From the NCBI RefSeq assembly GCF_038502225.1, contig NC_091300.1, forward strand, positions 46,755,954 to 46,819,953: DNA of 64,000 nt, given 5' to 3'. Shown here in pieces: positions 6,693-15,252 of the stretch; the stretch's first letter is position 1, and every line of letters begins with the position of its first letter. This DNA is from Cherax quadricarinatus. Lineage: Eukaryota > Arthropoda > Malacostraca > Decapoda > Parastacidae. The notes under the pieces were generated by a model. It was not told the DNA's origin and searched no databases. It worked only from the letters and a program-made list of their open reading frames with translations. A program made the position numbers and the translations under genes.

Positions 6693-9638
6693 TCACACCC
6701 ACCCACATCCACTCATGTATTTATCCAACCTATTTTTAAAGCTACACAACGTTCTGGCCTCTATAACGGTACTTGGGAGTCTGTTCCACTCATCCACAAC
6801 TCTATTACCAAACCAGTACTTTCCTATATCCTTCCTGAATCTGAATTTTTCCAACTTAAAACCATTGCTGCGAGTCCTGTCTAGGCTAGATATTTTCAGC
6901 ACACTATTTACATCCCCTTTATTTATTCCTGTCTTCCATTTATACACCTCAATCATATCCCCCCTAATTCTACGTCTTTCTAGAGAGTGCAGTTTCAGGG
7001 CCCTTAGTCTATCCTCATAGGGAAGGTTTCTGATACATGGGATCATCTTTGTCATCCTCCTTTGTACATTTTCCAGAGAATTTATATCCATTCTGTAATA
7101 CGGTGACCAAAACTGTGCAGCATAATCTAAATGAGGCCTAACCAAGGATGTATAGAGTTGAAGAACAACCTGAGGACTCCTATTATTTATGCTTCTTGAT
7201 ATGAAGCCAAGGATTCTATTAGCTTTATTGCGAACACTTATGCACTGTTGTCTTGGTTTCAGATTACTGCTAACCAGAACTCCTAAATCTTTTTCGCAAT
7301 CCGTAATATTAAGATCTACATTATTTAGTTTATATGTGGCATGGTTATTGTCCTGTCCAACATTTAGAACTTTGCATTTGTCTATATTAAACTGCATCTG
7401 CCACTTCTCCGACCACTGCATCAGTCTATTCAAATCTTCCTGGAGTGCTCGAATGTCCTCGTCAGAATGAATTCGACGGCCTATTTTGGTGTCATCGGCA
7501 AACTTGCCGATGTCGCTCTTTATGCCCTCATCTATGTCGTTTATGTAGATTGTGAACAGCAGGGGGCCCAACACTGACCCCTGTGGAACACCGCTCGTGA
7601 CGCTTCCCCACTCTGATTTCTCCCCATTTATGCAAACTCTCTGCTGCCTATTTGTCAACCATGCCTCTATCCAGGAAAAAATTTCTCCTCCTATTCCATG
7701 TGCTTTAATTTTCCTCAATAGTCTCTGATGTGGGACCCTGTCAAAAGCCTTACTGAAGTCCATATACACAATATCATATTCATTACCATGATCTACCTCC
7801 TCAAATACCTTAGTGAAAAAAGTTAATAAATTCGTAAGGCAGGAACGCCCCTTTGTAAAACCATGCTGAGATTCGTTGATTAATTTATGCTTTTCAAGGT
7901 GGCTACGAACTGCCTCGGCAATTATTGATTCCATAAATTTTCCCACTATGGAGGTTAGGCTTATTGGTCTATAGTTCGAAGCTAAGGACCTGTCACCTGT
8001 TTTGAAAATAGGTATCACATTTGCCATTTTCCACTTATCTGGCACCATGCCAGTTTGTAGTGATATGTTGAAAAGATTAGCCAAAGGTGTGCTAAGCTCC
8101 TCTTTACATTCCTTTAGAACCCTTGCATACAGTTCATCAGGGCCTGGGGATTTGTTAGGTTTCAATTTATCTATTTGCCTAAGGACCATGTCACTTGTGA
8201 CCCTAATAGTGCACAGTTTATTATCGTCCTGTTCTACATAATTTATCATTACTGGTATATCGCTGGTATCCTCCTGTGTAAAAACTGAGAGGAAGTATGT
8301 GTTAAAAATTCTACACATTTCCTTATCACTGTCAGTGAGCTGACCCGAGGAACTTTTGAGTGGGCCTATCTTGTCCCTGATCTTACTTCTGTATACCTGA
8401 AAGAATCCTTTTGGGTTAGTCTTCGATTCTCTTGCAACTTTAACCTCATAATCTCTTTTTGCTTTTCTAATTCCCTTTTTTATTTCTCTCTTTAACTGAA
8501 TATATCGATTTCTTAATTGCCCCTCTCCTCTTTTGATTTGCCTATATATGCCTCTCTTTTGACCAATCAGATATTTTAATCTATTGTTCATCCATTTAGG
8601 ATCATTTTTGTTTGATCTGATTTCCCTATTTGGAACATAATTTGACTGAGCAGCTAGAACTATGCCCTGGAAAGCATCATATCGGCAACCATCACCACCT
8701 ACCTGACCCTTAGTCAGGTCATTCCAGTTCAGCCCACCTAAGTAATTTTTCAGTCCTATGAAATCAGCCAAGCGAAAGTCAGGGACGGAGACTTGATTGC
8801 CATTATTAGGGGAATTCCATGATATATTAAAACTGAGTGATTTGTGATCACTCTCCCCAAGCTCATCATTAACCTCAAGATTATTAATTAGTGTTTCCCT
8901 ACTGGCAAGAACCAAGTCAAGGAGGTTATTTCCCCTAGTTGGCTCTGTCACAAACTGTTTTAAAAAACAATCCTGGATGGTATCAAGAAAGTCACCCGAC
9001 TCTAAATTTCCTGTCAAATTGCTCCAGTCAATCTGTCTATAGTTGAAATCTCCCATTAGCACAACATTTTCGTATGTAGATGCCTTACGAATTTCGTCCC
9101 ATAGAAGTTTACTGCACTCCCTATCAAGATTTGGGGCCCTGTAAATCACACCCAAAATTAGTTTTTCTCGGCCCTCGAGAAGCTGTAACCAAACAGATTC
9201 AGTGGCTGACGCTTCTAATTTAATATCTTGTCTTACACAACAATTTAAATTGTCTCTGACATACATCGCTACTCCACCACCTTTCCTGTTGACCCTGTCA
9301 GTGTGGAATAATTTATAGCCTTGTATGTGACATTCAGAGGGCATCTCTCTATCTTTCAGATTGAGCCAGGTCTCTGTTATAGCAATAATATCTATGTTTC
9401 CTGCACTTGCAATTAATCTTAGCTCATCTATCTTATTTCTAACACTCCTGCTATTAGTATAGTAAACCTTAAGGGAGCTAGTCCCTTGCTGCCCTCTGCT
9501 GCCCCCCTTTGTTAGCTGACCTGTTCTATTGTCTTTATTTATAACTTCATGCTGAATGCCTTTTATACATTTACTGTTTCCAACCCTAGTGTTGCAACCT
9601 GCTTGTTTCCCACACACACCCATACCTCTATCTTCCAT
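6693..9638 (-). CDS. CR1 ORF2: EEP endonuclease and reverse transcriptase (981 aa)
   Basis: This protein would nick the target and copy the element RNA into DNA. The EEP endonuclease spans about residues 55-270, with N62, E89 (ITETW), D197/N199 (GDFN) and D264-H265 (SDH) in place. The reverse transcriptase spans about 480-760: NYRPISLTS at 555, palm A YMDFSKAFD with D627, palm [11 protein letters not shown] at 682-691, and FADD with D715/D716. A thumb and C-terminal domain follow (RPHLDYAAQFWSPYY, NRLPS). No RNase H domain is seen, as is usual for CR1. The start codon overlaps the ORF1 stop (TGATG), pointing to termination-reinitiation. It differs from copy B at only about seven residues. No lesion is visible, so it may be active. 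Confidence 0.95.
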   Translation of the reverse strand: MEDRGMGVCGKQAGCNTRVGNSKCIKGIQHEVINKDNRTGQLTKGGSRGQQGTSSLKVYYTNSRSVRNKIDELRLIASAGNIDIIAITETWLNLKDREMPSECHIQGYKLFHTDRVNRKGGGVAMYVRDNLNCCVRQDIKLEASATESVWLQLLEGREKLILGVIYRAPNLDRECSKLLWDEIRKASTYENVVLMGDFNYRQIDWSNLTGNLESGDFLDTIQDCFLKQFVTEPTRGNNLLDLVLASRETLINNLEVNDELGESDHKSLSFNISWNSPNNGNQVSVPDFRLADFIGLKNYLGGLNWNDLTKGQVGGDGCRYDAFQGIVLAAQSNYVPNREIRSNKNDPKWMNNRLKYLIGQKRGIYRQIKRGEGQLRNRYIQLKREIKKGIRKAKRDYEVKVARESKTNPKGFFQVYRSKIRDKIGPLKSSSGQLTDSDKEMCRIFNTYFLSVFTQEDTSDIPVMINYVEQDDNKLCTIRVTSDMVLRQIDKLKPNKSPGPDELYARVLKECKEELSTPLANLFNISLQTGMVPDKWKMANVIPIFKTGDRSLASNYRPISLTSIVGKFMESIIAEAVRSHLEKHKLINESQHGFTKGRSCLTNLLTFFTKVFEEVDHGNEYDIVYMDFSKAFDRVPHQRLLRKIKAHGIGGEIFSWIEAWLTNRQQRVCINGEKSEWGSVTSGVPQGSVLGPLLFTIYINDIDEGIKSDIGKFADDTKIGRRIHSDEDIRALQEDLNRLMQWSEKWQMQFNIDKCKVLNVGQDNNHATYKLNNVDLNITDCEKDLGVLVSSNLKPRQQCISVRNKANRILGFISRSINNRSPQVVLQLYTSLVRPHLDYAAQFWSPYYRMDINSLENVQRRMTKMIPCIRNLPYEDRLRALKLHSLERRRIRGDMIEVYKWKTGINKGDVNSVLKISSLDRTRSNGFKLEKFRFRKDIGKYWFGNRVVDEWNRLPSTVIEARTLCSFKNRLDKYMSGCGWV

Positions 9639-10564
9639 CAGTTTAAAATCATAGGCATTTCACCAATGGCCTTCTCAATCGAGTCTGCAAGTGCTACCAC
9701 CCCAGCCCCAGAGAGATGTACCCCATCCCTTGCATACATATCATGTTTGCCATAAAAGTTGTTCCAGTTGTCAATGAATGGGATTGCAAGTTCCTTGCAG
9801 TATCTGTCTAGCCAGCAATTTACACCAATTGCCCTAGACAACCATTCATTTCCTACTCCCCTTCTAGGCAAGATGCTACATATGATTGGGATCCCTCCCT
9901 TAGACTTAATGAAATCTATAGCTGACCTGTACTTATCTAGCAGCTCTTCTCTCCTACCCTTCCCAATATCATTTCCACCAGCACTGAGACAGATAATGGG
10001 CTTGTTCCCATTACCTGACATGATATTATCCAGCCTGTTGACAATGTCCCCAACACCAGCTCCAGGGAAGCACACTCTATCTCTCATCTTCTTATTCCTA
10101 TTACAAAAAGCACGGTCAATATATCTTACCTGAGAGTCACCAACCACAAGAATGCGCTTACCTTCATTTGCAGGGGCAGTAGTACCCTTACCATCACTGG
10201 CCACTGAAGTACATTCATCCTGGAGAACAGAGAAGCGATTTCCTACCTTCAGATCTTCACTCTTAACTTTCCTTACTCTGATGCGCCTCCCATTACTGTG
10301 AACAACTCGCCACTTGCAGCAGGTGCTGGGCTGCACCTCACTGCTGGTAGCTGTTGCTACCTCCCCAACTACAGCCTCCTCACAGCGAGAGACAGACTGC
10401 ACCTCACTGCTAGAAGTCTCATTCCCCACAACTCCAGCCACCTCACACTCTCTCCCAGACCCATTGAGGTGGACCTTCAGCCTCCTAATCTCCTCCTGGA
10501 GAAGCAAGACCTCCTCCTTCAACTCTCCAACCTCAGTTTTTAAAACACTGCAGAAGCAAGCCAT
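9638..10564 (-). CDS. CR1 ORF1: coiled coil plus SGNH/GDSL-esterase-like domain (308 aa)
   Basis: ORF1 proteins package element RNA, and CR1-type ORF1 can carry an esterase-like domain. Residues 8-34 form a leucine/glutamate-rich coiled coil. A basic patch (NGRRIRVRKVK) lies at 91-101. The SGNH domain starts near 138: nucleophile block GDSQVRY with Ser144, PGAG at 167-170, GGND at 196-199, and DGVH with Asp280 and His283. All four SGNH positions are present, so lipid or ester hydrolysis is chemically possible, though unproven. It ends TGA, sharing bases with the ORF2 ATG. The ATG at 10564 is the first in frame after a short leader. Confidence 0.93.
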   Translation of the reverse strand: MACFCSVLKTEVGELKEEVLLLQEEIRRLKVHLNGSGRECEVAGVVGNETSSSEVQSVSRCEEAVVGEVATATSSEVQPSTCCKWRVVHSNGRRIRVRKVKSEDLKVGNRFSVLQDECTSVASDGKGTTAPANEGKRILVVGDSQVRYIDRAFCNRNKKMRDRVCFPGAGVGDIVNRLDNIMSGNGNKPIICLSAGGNDIGKGRREELLDKYRSAIDFIKSKGGIPIICSILPRRGVGNEWLSRAIGVNCWLDRYCKELAIPFIDNWNNFYGKHDMYARDGVHLSGAGVVALADSIEKAIGEMPMILN

Positions 10565-12065
10565 GCTTTGTAACCATCCACGCTAATCCCCAAAGCAGCT
10601 CAGGGTCTGTGACCTCACGTGACGACTGACCACTGTTTAATAACCATGTCCCTCGTGACAGTAATATTAGTTAACTTAAATTCATCAGGAACTAAATAAT
10701 TGTTAATTACTGGAATCTCATTTACATCTTCCTGTGTAAAAACTGACAAAAAATAGTCATTAAATAAGGAACACATTTCCAGTTCATTATCCGTCAGCTG
10801 TCCATTCCCAGATTTCAGAGGTCCTACTTTTTCCTTCACCTTCGTCCTATACACTTGAAAGAACCCCTTTGGATTAGTCTTTGATTCATTAGCGACTCTA
10901 ATTTCATAGTCACGTTTAGCCTTTCTAATCGCCTTTTTTACTTGTCTTTTAAGCTGAACATATTGGTCAGTAAGGTTAACCTCTCCTCTTCTGATGCGCC
11001 TATAAATTCCCCTTTTCTCCCCTAATAGATGCTTTAACCTCCTGTTAACCCATTTGGGATCGTTATTATTAGACCTAATTTCTCTCTGGGGAATGTATAT
11101 ACTCTGGGCACTGTGTACATTATTAAGAAAACAATCATAAAAGCAGATCCCTTCATATTCATAAGTATGATTATCGTCAATAAAATCATTAGCTAGATAA
11201 CCCCAATCAAGATTAGACAGATGTTCCCTAAGTCCATTATAATCGGCAGAACGAAAATCGGGGATTTTTACTGTATTATCATTATTCTTGCATTCCCAGT
11301 TAATGCTAAAGGTGATGGATTTGTGATCACTTGCGCCAAGCTCTTCAGTGATCTCCAGATTATTCACTAGTGTTTCCTTATTTGACAAGACTAGGTCTAG
11401 CAAATTATTACCCCTGGTAGGTTCAGTTACACTCTGTTTCAGAAAACAGGCCTGAACTGTTTCCATGAAGTCACTGGACTCTAGATTACCTGTCAAAGAA
11501 TTCCAGTCAATTTGGCTAAAGTTAAAATCCCCTACTATGACTACGTTACTGTGTCCAGAAGCCCTAACAATTTCGTCCCAAAGAAGTCTCCCTCTATCGT
11601 GATCCAAGCCTTGAGGTCGGTATATTACACCTAGAATTAGTTTTTCTTGACCCTCCACGAACTCTACCCAAACAGACTCTGTTACTGCTCCATCTATTTT
11701 TATACCTTTTTTTATGCAACAATTAATATTTTCTCGAACATACAATGCAACTCCTCCCCCCTTCCCATTACATCTATCCACATTGAATAACTTAAATCCC
11801 TGAATATTACACTCAGCAGTCATATCCCGACTCTTTAAATCATACCACGTTTCAGTTAATGCAATGATATCAAAGTTCCCAGCACATGCTACCAAACGTA
11901 GTTCATTAATTTTATTTCTTGCACTTCGACTGTTAGCATAAAATACCATCATATGTTTTTTCTTCTGCACATTTTTCCTATTCATCTTTGTTTTTACACA
12001 ATTTCTGAAATTATCATTACCCAGAGTTGAGAGTAAGACACATGTGCAACATCTGGGTATCTTTA

Positions 12066-12104
12066 TTGTAGACGTTTCGCCATCCAGTGGCTTTATCAAT
12101 ACAA
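12066..12104 (-). ncRNA. Hammerhead-like ribozyme, eta family (inverted arm)
   Basis: Stem I UUGUA/UACAA (5 bp), core UUGAUAA plus A, stem II GCCA/UGGC, GAAAC and a GUC cleavage triplet. Positions 3 and 8 are U and A, again a Watson-Crick pair. It mirrors 12220-12258. Confidence 0.6.
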
Positions 12105-12219
12105 ATTCCAGGACATAACTTGAAGACAGTAGAACTATGTACAGAAGATGAGGTAATCAGTCCCTGATTACCTCATCTTCTGTACATAGTTCTACTGTCT
12201 TCAAGTTATGTCCTGGAAT

Positions 12220-12258
12220 TTGTATTGATAAAGCCACTGGATGGCGAAACGTCTACAA
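12220..12258 (+). ncRNA. Hammerhead-like ribozyme, eta family (sense arm)
   Basis: Same elements as the inverted copy. Predicted cleavage follows C12253 in GUC, the most favourable hammerhead triplet. Stem I pairs perfectly over 5 bp, and AATAAA follows at 12257-12262. Stem II could extend by a C-A mismatch. Confidence 0.65.
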
Positions 12259-12439
12259 TAAAGATACCCAGATGTTGCACATGTATCTTACTCTCATCTT
12301 GTCGGTATTATATACCATTCGTACACATTACCCAGAGTTACTCCATGACAGTTACTATTAAGATTCTTAATATCAGAGCATAAGTCAATATATCCATACT
12401 CATTATTAATCATTTCTAAACCCATACCTCTAACTAATC

Positions 12440-13276
12440 CTAGTTTAAAGTCCTAACAACCCCCTCAACTGAGTTAGCAAGAAAACCCACACCTGCCCTG
12501 GATAAGTGAACCCCATCCCTGGCATACATGTCATTTCGGCCATAGAAGTTGTCCCAGTTGTCAATGAATGGTACTGCATTATCCTTACAGTGTTTATCCA
12601 GCCAACAATTAATACCAATTGCTCTGGACAACCATTCATTACCAACACCTCTTCTTGGCAAAATGCCACATATAACAGGGCGCCCCCCCTTCTTCCTAAT
12701 CATGTCTATAGCTGTCCTGAACTTTCTAACTAAATCCTCACTTCTACGCTTGCCTACATCATTGCCTCCAGCACTGAGGCAAATAATAGGATTGATCCCA
12801 TTACCGTTCATGATGTTGTCGAGCCGGCTAACAACGTCCTCCATCCCAGCCCCAGGAAAGCATACCCTTTGTCTCCTACTCCTGTCCTTCAAGCAGAATG
12901 CCCTATCCATGTATCTAACCTGGCTATCCCCAACAACAACAATATTCTTACCTTCCTTGTCGTTCGTCGTGACGATCCCAGTAGTAGACTCACATTCGTC
13001 GGGTAGCACCGAGAATGCGTTGGAGGTTTCCACGGGAGTTTCCACAGCAGTCTCTTTCTTCTTCATCGTTTCTGGCTTTCCATTCGTCTTCTTGATCGTC
13101 AACTTCGTCGTCCCCTGCTGTCCAGCCACTGACCACGATCCCTTCTTGACCTGAGGACTCGAAACAGGAGGACTACTACGAATCCTCTTGTTTTCCTCGG
13201 TCAATCGCCGTATCTCCATCTTCGCTGCCTTCAATTCTTCCTTAAGTTGCTGGTAAAGTTGCTCGATGGAGGGCAT
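12440..13276 (-). CDS. CR1 family-2 ORF1: coiled coil plus SGNH domain (278 aa)
   Basis: Residues 5-32 are a charged coiled coil (LKEELKAAKMEIRRLTEEN). A lysine/serine-rich linker follows (40-80). The SGNH domain has GDSQVRY with Ser117, PGAG at 141-144, GGND at 170-173 and DGVH with Asp254/His257. It is shorter than the family-1 ORF1 (308 aa) but has the same block spacing. It ends TAG, and ORF2 begins 14 nt downstream, unlike the overlapping arrangement of family 1. The frame is intact, but its ORF2 is destroyed, so any activity would be in trans. Confidence 0.9.
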   Translation of the reverse strand: MPSIEQLYQQLKEELKAAKMEIRRLTEENKRIRSSPPVSSPQVKKGSWSVAGQQGTTKLTIKKTNGKPETMKKKETAVETPVETSNAFSVLPDECESTTGIVTTNDKEGKNIVVVGDSQVRYMDRAFCLKDRSRRQRVCFPGAGMEDVVSRLDNIMNGNGINPIICLSAGGNDVGKRRSEDLVRKFRTAIDMIRKKGGRPVICGILPRRGVGNEWLSRAIGINCWLDKHCKDNAVPFIDNWDNFYGRNDMYARDGVHLSRAGVGFLANSVEGVVRTLN

Positions 13277-13402
13277 CTTGGTTCAGTCCACGGGAGCAAA
13301 CAAGACACTTCTTCACAGAGTTAAGTACAGGTCAGCACTCAAAGTACAGGTCACCACTCAAGAGCACACAAACAGGTCTTCACAGAGCTAAGTACACGTC
13401 AC
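13277..13402 (-). promoter_or_regulatory. CR1 family-2 5' UTR with repeated motif
   Basis: The leader contains three spaced copies of a 'gtgacctgtactt'-like motif and two 'cacagagttaagta'-like motifs on the plus strand. The same leader is present at 26059-26190. It defines the full-length 5' end. Any promoter role (internal promoters are usual in LINEs) is inference. Confidence 0.55.
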
Positions 13403-14202
13403 CACTTATAAGTTAAATAATGTAGAACTTAGCCATACAGATTGCGAAAAGGACTTGGGGGTTATGGTAAGCAGCAACCTTAAACCAAGACAGCAATGCC
13501 TAAGCGTACGTAATAAGGCAAATAGATTACTGGGATTTATATCAAGAAGTGTAAGCAACAGAAGTCCAGAGGTCATACTGCAGCTTTATAGATCATTAGT
13601 AAGGCCTCACCTAGATTATGCAGCTCAATTCTGGTCTCCATACTACAGAATGGACATAAATTCGTTAGAAAACATTCAGCGTAGGATGACTAAATTAATA
13701 CATAGCATTAGAAATCTTCCTTATGAAGAAAGATTGAAGACTCTTAAGTTACATTCACTTGTTAGACGAAGAATGAGGGGAGACCTGATCGAAGTGTATA
13801 AGTGGAAGATAGGTATTAATAAAGGGGATATTAACAAGGTCTTGAGGATATCTCTCCAAGAGAGAACCCGCAGTAATGGATTTAAATTAGATAAGTTTAG
13901 ATTTAGAAAGGACATAGGAAAGTATTGGTTTGGAAATAGGGTAGTTGATGAGTGGAACAGTCTACCTAGTTGGGTTATTGAGGCTAGGACTTTGGGTAGT
14001 TTCAAATTTAGGTTGGATAAGTACATGAGTGGGAGGGGTTGGATTTGAGAGGGACTTGCACATCGGAGCTTGTTTCTTGGGTGGCATTGAAATTTGGGTT
14101 GGGCAAATGCTTGTTAGTGGGATGAATTGTAAAGGACCTGCCTAGTATGGGCCAACAGGCCTGCTGCAGTGTTCCTCCTTTCTTATGTTCTTATGTTCTT
14201 AA
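13403..14202 (+). mobile_element. 5'-truncated CR1 3' end with octamer tail
   Basis: It starts within ORF2 at ECEKDLGVMVSSNLK, runs to the ORF2 stop at 14048 and a 150-bp 3' UTR (cctgcctagtatgggcc), and ends in ttcttatgttcttatgttctt. It abuts the full-length 5' end of host CR1 1 head to head. Confidence 0.85.
13405..14048 (+). pseudogene. CR1 ORF2 C-terminal domain fragment
   Basis: It covers the last ~210 residues of ORF2: RPHLDYAAQFWSPYYRMD, then RRRMRGDLIEVYKWK, then YWFGNRVVDEWNSLPS, ending in GRGWI. No stop interrupts it. It lacks endonuclease and palm motifs because of 5' truncation. Confidence 0.85.
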
Positions 14203-14357
14203 GATGGAACTTAGCCAGCAGTTAACGAGTGTGCTCAATGCGTCCATCCTAACTGGTGTTGTGCCAGAGATATGGGAGATAGCTAATGTAGTTCCTATAT
14301 TCAAATCAAGGGATATGCCCATTCCTTCAAATTACCGTCCAATAAGCCTGATAGTGG
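14203..14357 (+). pseudogene. CR1 ORF2 fragment (RT fingers)
   Basis: It encodes KMELSQQLTSVLNASILTG, then IANVVPIFKS, then NYRPISL, matching the family-2 RT. It is cut on the right by PLE sequence (zeta arm). Confidence 0.75.
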
Positions 14358-14395
14358 CAATATAAACACAAATGCAGTATAATGTGATCCTTTAT

Positions 14396-14434
14396 TGACT
14401 ACGTTTCGCCCACACAGTGGGCTTTTTCAAGTCA
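14396..14434 (-). ncRNA. Hammerhead-like ribozyme, zeta family (inverted arm)
   Basis: Stem I UGAC/GUCA, core UUGAAAA plus A, stem II GCCCAC/GUGGGC with loop UGU, GAAAC, GUA triplet. Position 3 is U and position 8 is A, a pairing-preserving change from C-G. Confidence 0.6.
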
Positions 14435-14568
14435 CAAACAGAACAGTTCCTGACTATGGAACTGAACTTCTCCAGGCCGAGGGACTGACAACCTCAAATT
14501 CTACGACTTTAAGGGTGATGGACTGATTACATCGTCTTCACATCTCTACTGCTCCTGCCTACTTTCTG

Positions 14569-14614
14569 TATTCGACTGAAGAAGCCTACTGTGTAGGCGA
14601 AACGTTTCGGAATA
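14569..14614 (+). ncRNA. Hammerhead-like ribozyme, beta family
   Basis: Stem I UAUUC+GA pairs with UC+GAAUA around one bulged G. The core is CUGAAGA plus A, stem II GCCUAC/GUAGGC, GAAAC, GUU (predicted cleavage after 14606). AATAAA, the GTTGCATATGTGTCT motif and the tail hairpin ggtattgtatacc follow within 70 nt, and then PLE coding sequence. Confidence 0.7.
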
Positions 14615-14679
14615 AAGATGTCTAACTGTTGCATATGTGTCTTACCTAACAACCTGTCGGTATTGTATACCATTTTGAT

Positions 14680-14998
14680 GTTCATAATCCCTTGTAATGA
14701 CTGCAACAAGTTATACGTGGGCGAAACATCAAGGGACCTCCAAACACGTGTTTCAGAACACCAATACGCAAGCAGGTCTGACGACACAAGGAATGCCTGC
14801 GTACAACACCGTAATTCACACAACCACTTGATAAACTACAGAAACTCAAGACTTATCGCCACAGAAGACAACACTCAATACCGAAGAATTCTGGAATCAT
14901 CACTTATTTCTATATCCGACAACTTCAACCAGAATAGTGGCTTCTATAACATAGCTGAACCACTTGCCAAGAAACTTCTTCATCGCTATCCCACATAA
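14680..14998 (+). pseudogene. PLE GIY-YIG endonuclease fragment
   Basis: The translation has IPCNDCNKLYVGETSRDLQT, then RVSEH, then a helical tail (CVQHRNSHNHLINY) and ILESSLISISDN. This is a GIY-YIG nuclease with the CxxC zinc-type pair found in PLE endonucleases. LYVG stands for the YIG half, the conserved Arg (ETSR) and metal-binding Glu (ILESSLI) are visible, and the first GIY-type strand is truncated. Length is about 105 residues, ending at TAA after LAKKLLHRYPT. In PLEs this domain follows a telomerase-like RT, which is missing here. It lies directly after a beta tail, tying ribozyme and nuclease to one element type. Confidence 0.85.
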
Positions 14999-15109
14999 GA
15001 ACACTGTAGAAGGTCTGCTCACAAACTTATCCAATCTCCTTTCCAAGCTACCCAAGTTTTTAGACTCTATAACCCAACTCGGTACATCATCAGATGCAGC
15101 ATTCTTCAC
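14999..15109 (-). pseudogene. Small CR1 ORF2 C-terminal scrap
   Basis: On the minus strand it reads ELGWVIESKNLGSLERRLDKF, then 3' UTR-like agaccttctacagtgttctta. This matches the last 25 residues of CR1 ORF2 (PSWVIEARTLGSF). Confidence 0.55.
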
Positions 15110-15129
15110 CTGACTTCAGCATTCGGAAC

Positions 15130-15176
15130 AGGACTATAAATACTCGCGTTCCTTCCACCCCAGGTAGTTCTGTTTG
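15130..15176 (+). promoter_or_regulatory. TATA-like box of the zeta pseudo-LTR
   Basis: ggactataaatactcgcg places a TATAAATA box about 35 nt upstream of the zeta ribozyme. All ribozyme families in this window have such a box upstream (alpha tatataag, beta ctatataagg, gamma and delta TATATATA). Promoter function is inference. Confidence 0.5.
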
Positions 15177-15215
15177 TGACTTGAAAAAGCCCACTGTGTG
15201 GGCGAAACGTAGTCA
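15177..15215 (+). ncRNA. Hammerhead-like ribozyme, zeta family (sense arm)
   Basis: Stem I UGAC/GUCA (4 bp), core UUGAAAA plus A, stem II GCCCAC/GUGGGC with UGU loop, GAAAC, GUA triplet with predicted cleavage after A15211. AATAAA follows. The U3-A8 combination is shared with the eta family. Confidence 0.65.
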
Positions 15216-15252
15216 ATAAAGGATCACATTATACTGCATTTGTGTTTATATT

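Larger units (their letters stand above)
6516..10635 (-). mobile_element. CR1 family 1, copy A, full length with both ORFs intact
   Basis: The 3' end (left) is a short tail of GTTCTTAT-type octamers and the 5' end (right) is cagtggtcagtcgtcacgtg on the minus strand. It lies in host CR1 1 with no target duplication. Compared with the uninterrupted host copy (23707-23725), about 19 bp of target are missing. Copy B at 17458-21592 is nearly identical. The 5' UTR is about 70 nt and the 3' UTR about 180 nt. Confidence 0.92.
12029..12325 (+). mobile_element. Eta-family palindromic PLE-type insertion with 14-bp TSD
   Basis: A 297-bp insert is flanked by cattacccagagtt (12015-12028 and 12326-12339), which occurs once in the intact copy at 25100. 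It is two near-identical arms of about 130 bp around a 3-nt spacer (12161-12163), each with a hammerhead-like motif. The sense arm alone carries the tail hairpin (ggtattatatacc). There is no coding sequence, so it is non-autonomous. Confidence 0.85.
10636..12422 (-). pseudogene. Host CR1 1 ORF2, N-terminal two-thirds, interrupted
   Basis: The start ATG is at 12422 (MGLEMINNEYGYIDL...). The frame is broken at 12029-12325 by a PLE insertion and ends at 10636 where CR1 copy A entered. The EEP endonuclease has NSRSARNK, LTETWYD, GVIYRPQG, GDFNF and SDHKS. The continuous stretch 10636-12014 has no internal stop. The N-terminal residues of the long open frame there (MIKPLDG...) and its last residues come from inserted DNA, not from CR1. 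One change, GVIYRPQG against RPPG in the second copy, sits next to an active-site motif. Confidence 0.85.
2819..13402 (-). mobile_element. Host CR1 element 1 (family 2) with four nested insertions
   Basis: Minus-strand CR1 segments run in the right order from a full 5' end at 13402 to the ORF2 C-terminal region at 2819. They cover ORF1 (13276-12440), ORF2 start (12422), and ORF2 pieces at 12339-10636, 6515-6290, 4611-4336 and 3490-2819. The intervening DNA is four insertions: PLE 12029-12325, CR1 copy A 6516-10635, PLE 4612-6277 and PLE 3478-4335. Continuity is judged against the other family-2 copy at 15253-26190. The leftmost segment is more decayed than the rest, so it could be an older separate copy. 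The 3' UTR is missing. Confidence 0.75.
14358..15252 (+). mobile_element. Composite PLE: zeta pseudo-LTR arms around a beta-type PLE end
   Basis: A zeta arm on the minus strand (14358-14470) mirrors a zeta arm on the plus strand (15130-15252); the matching ends read gtgtttata. Between them lie a beta-type ribozyme and tail (14569-14683), a GIY-YIG fragment and a small CR1 piece. No clear TSD was found, and the left and right flanks are different CR1 segments, so a rearrangement is likely. Confidence 0.65.

Noticed and set aside
9549..10543. Plus-strand frames of 68-124 codons over CR1 ORF1 and ORF2
   Set aside because: Antisense shadows of well-supported minus-strand ORFs, duplicated in copy B for the same reason.
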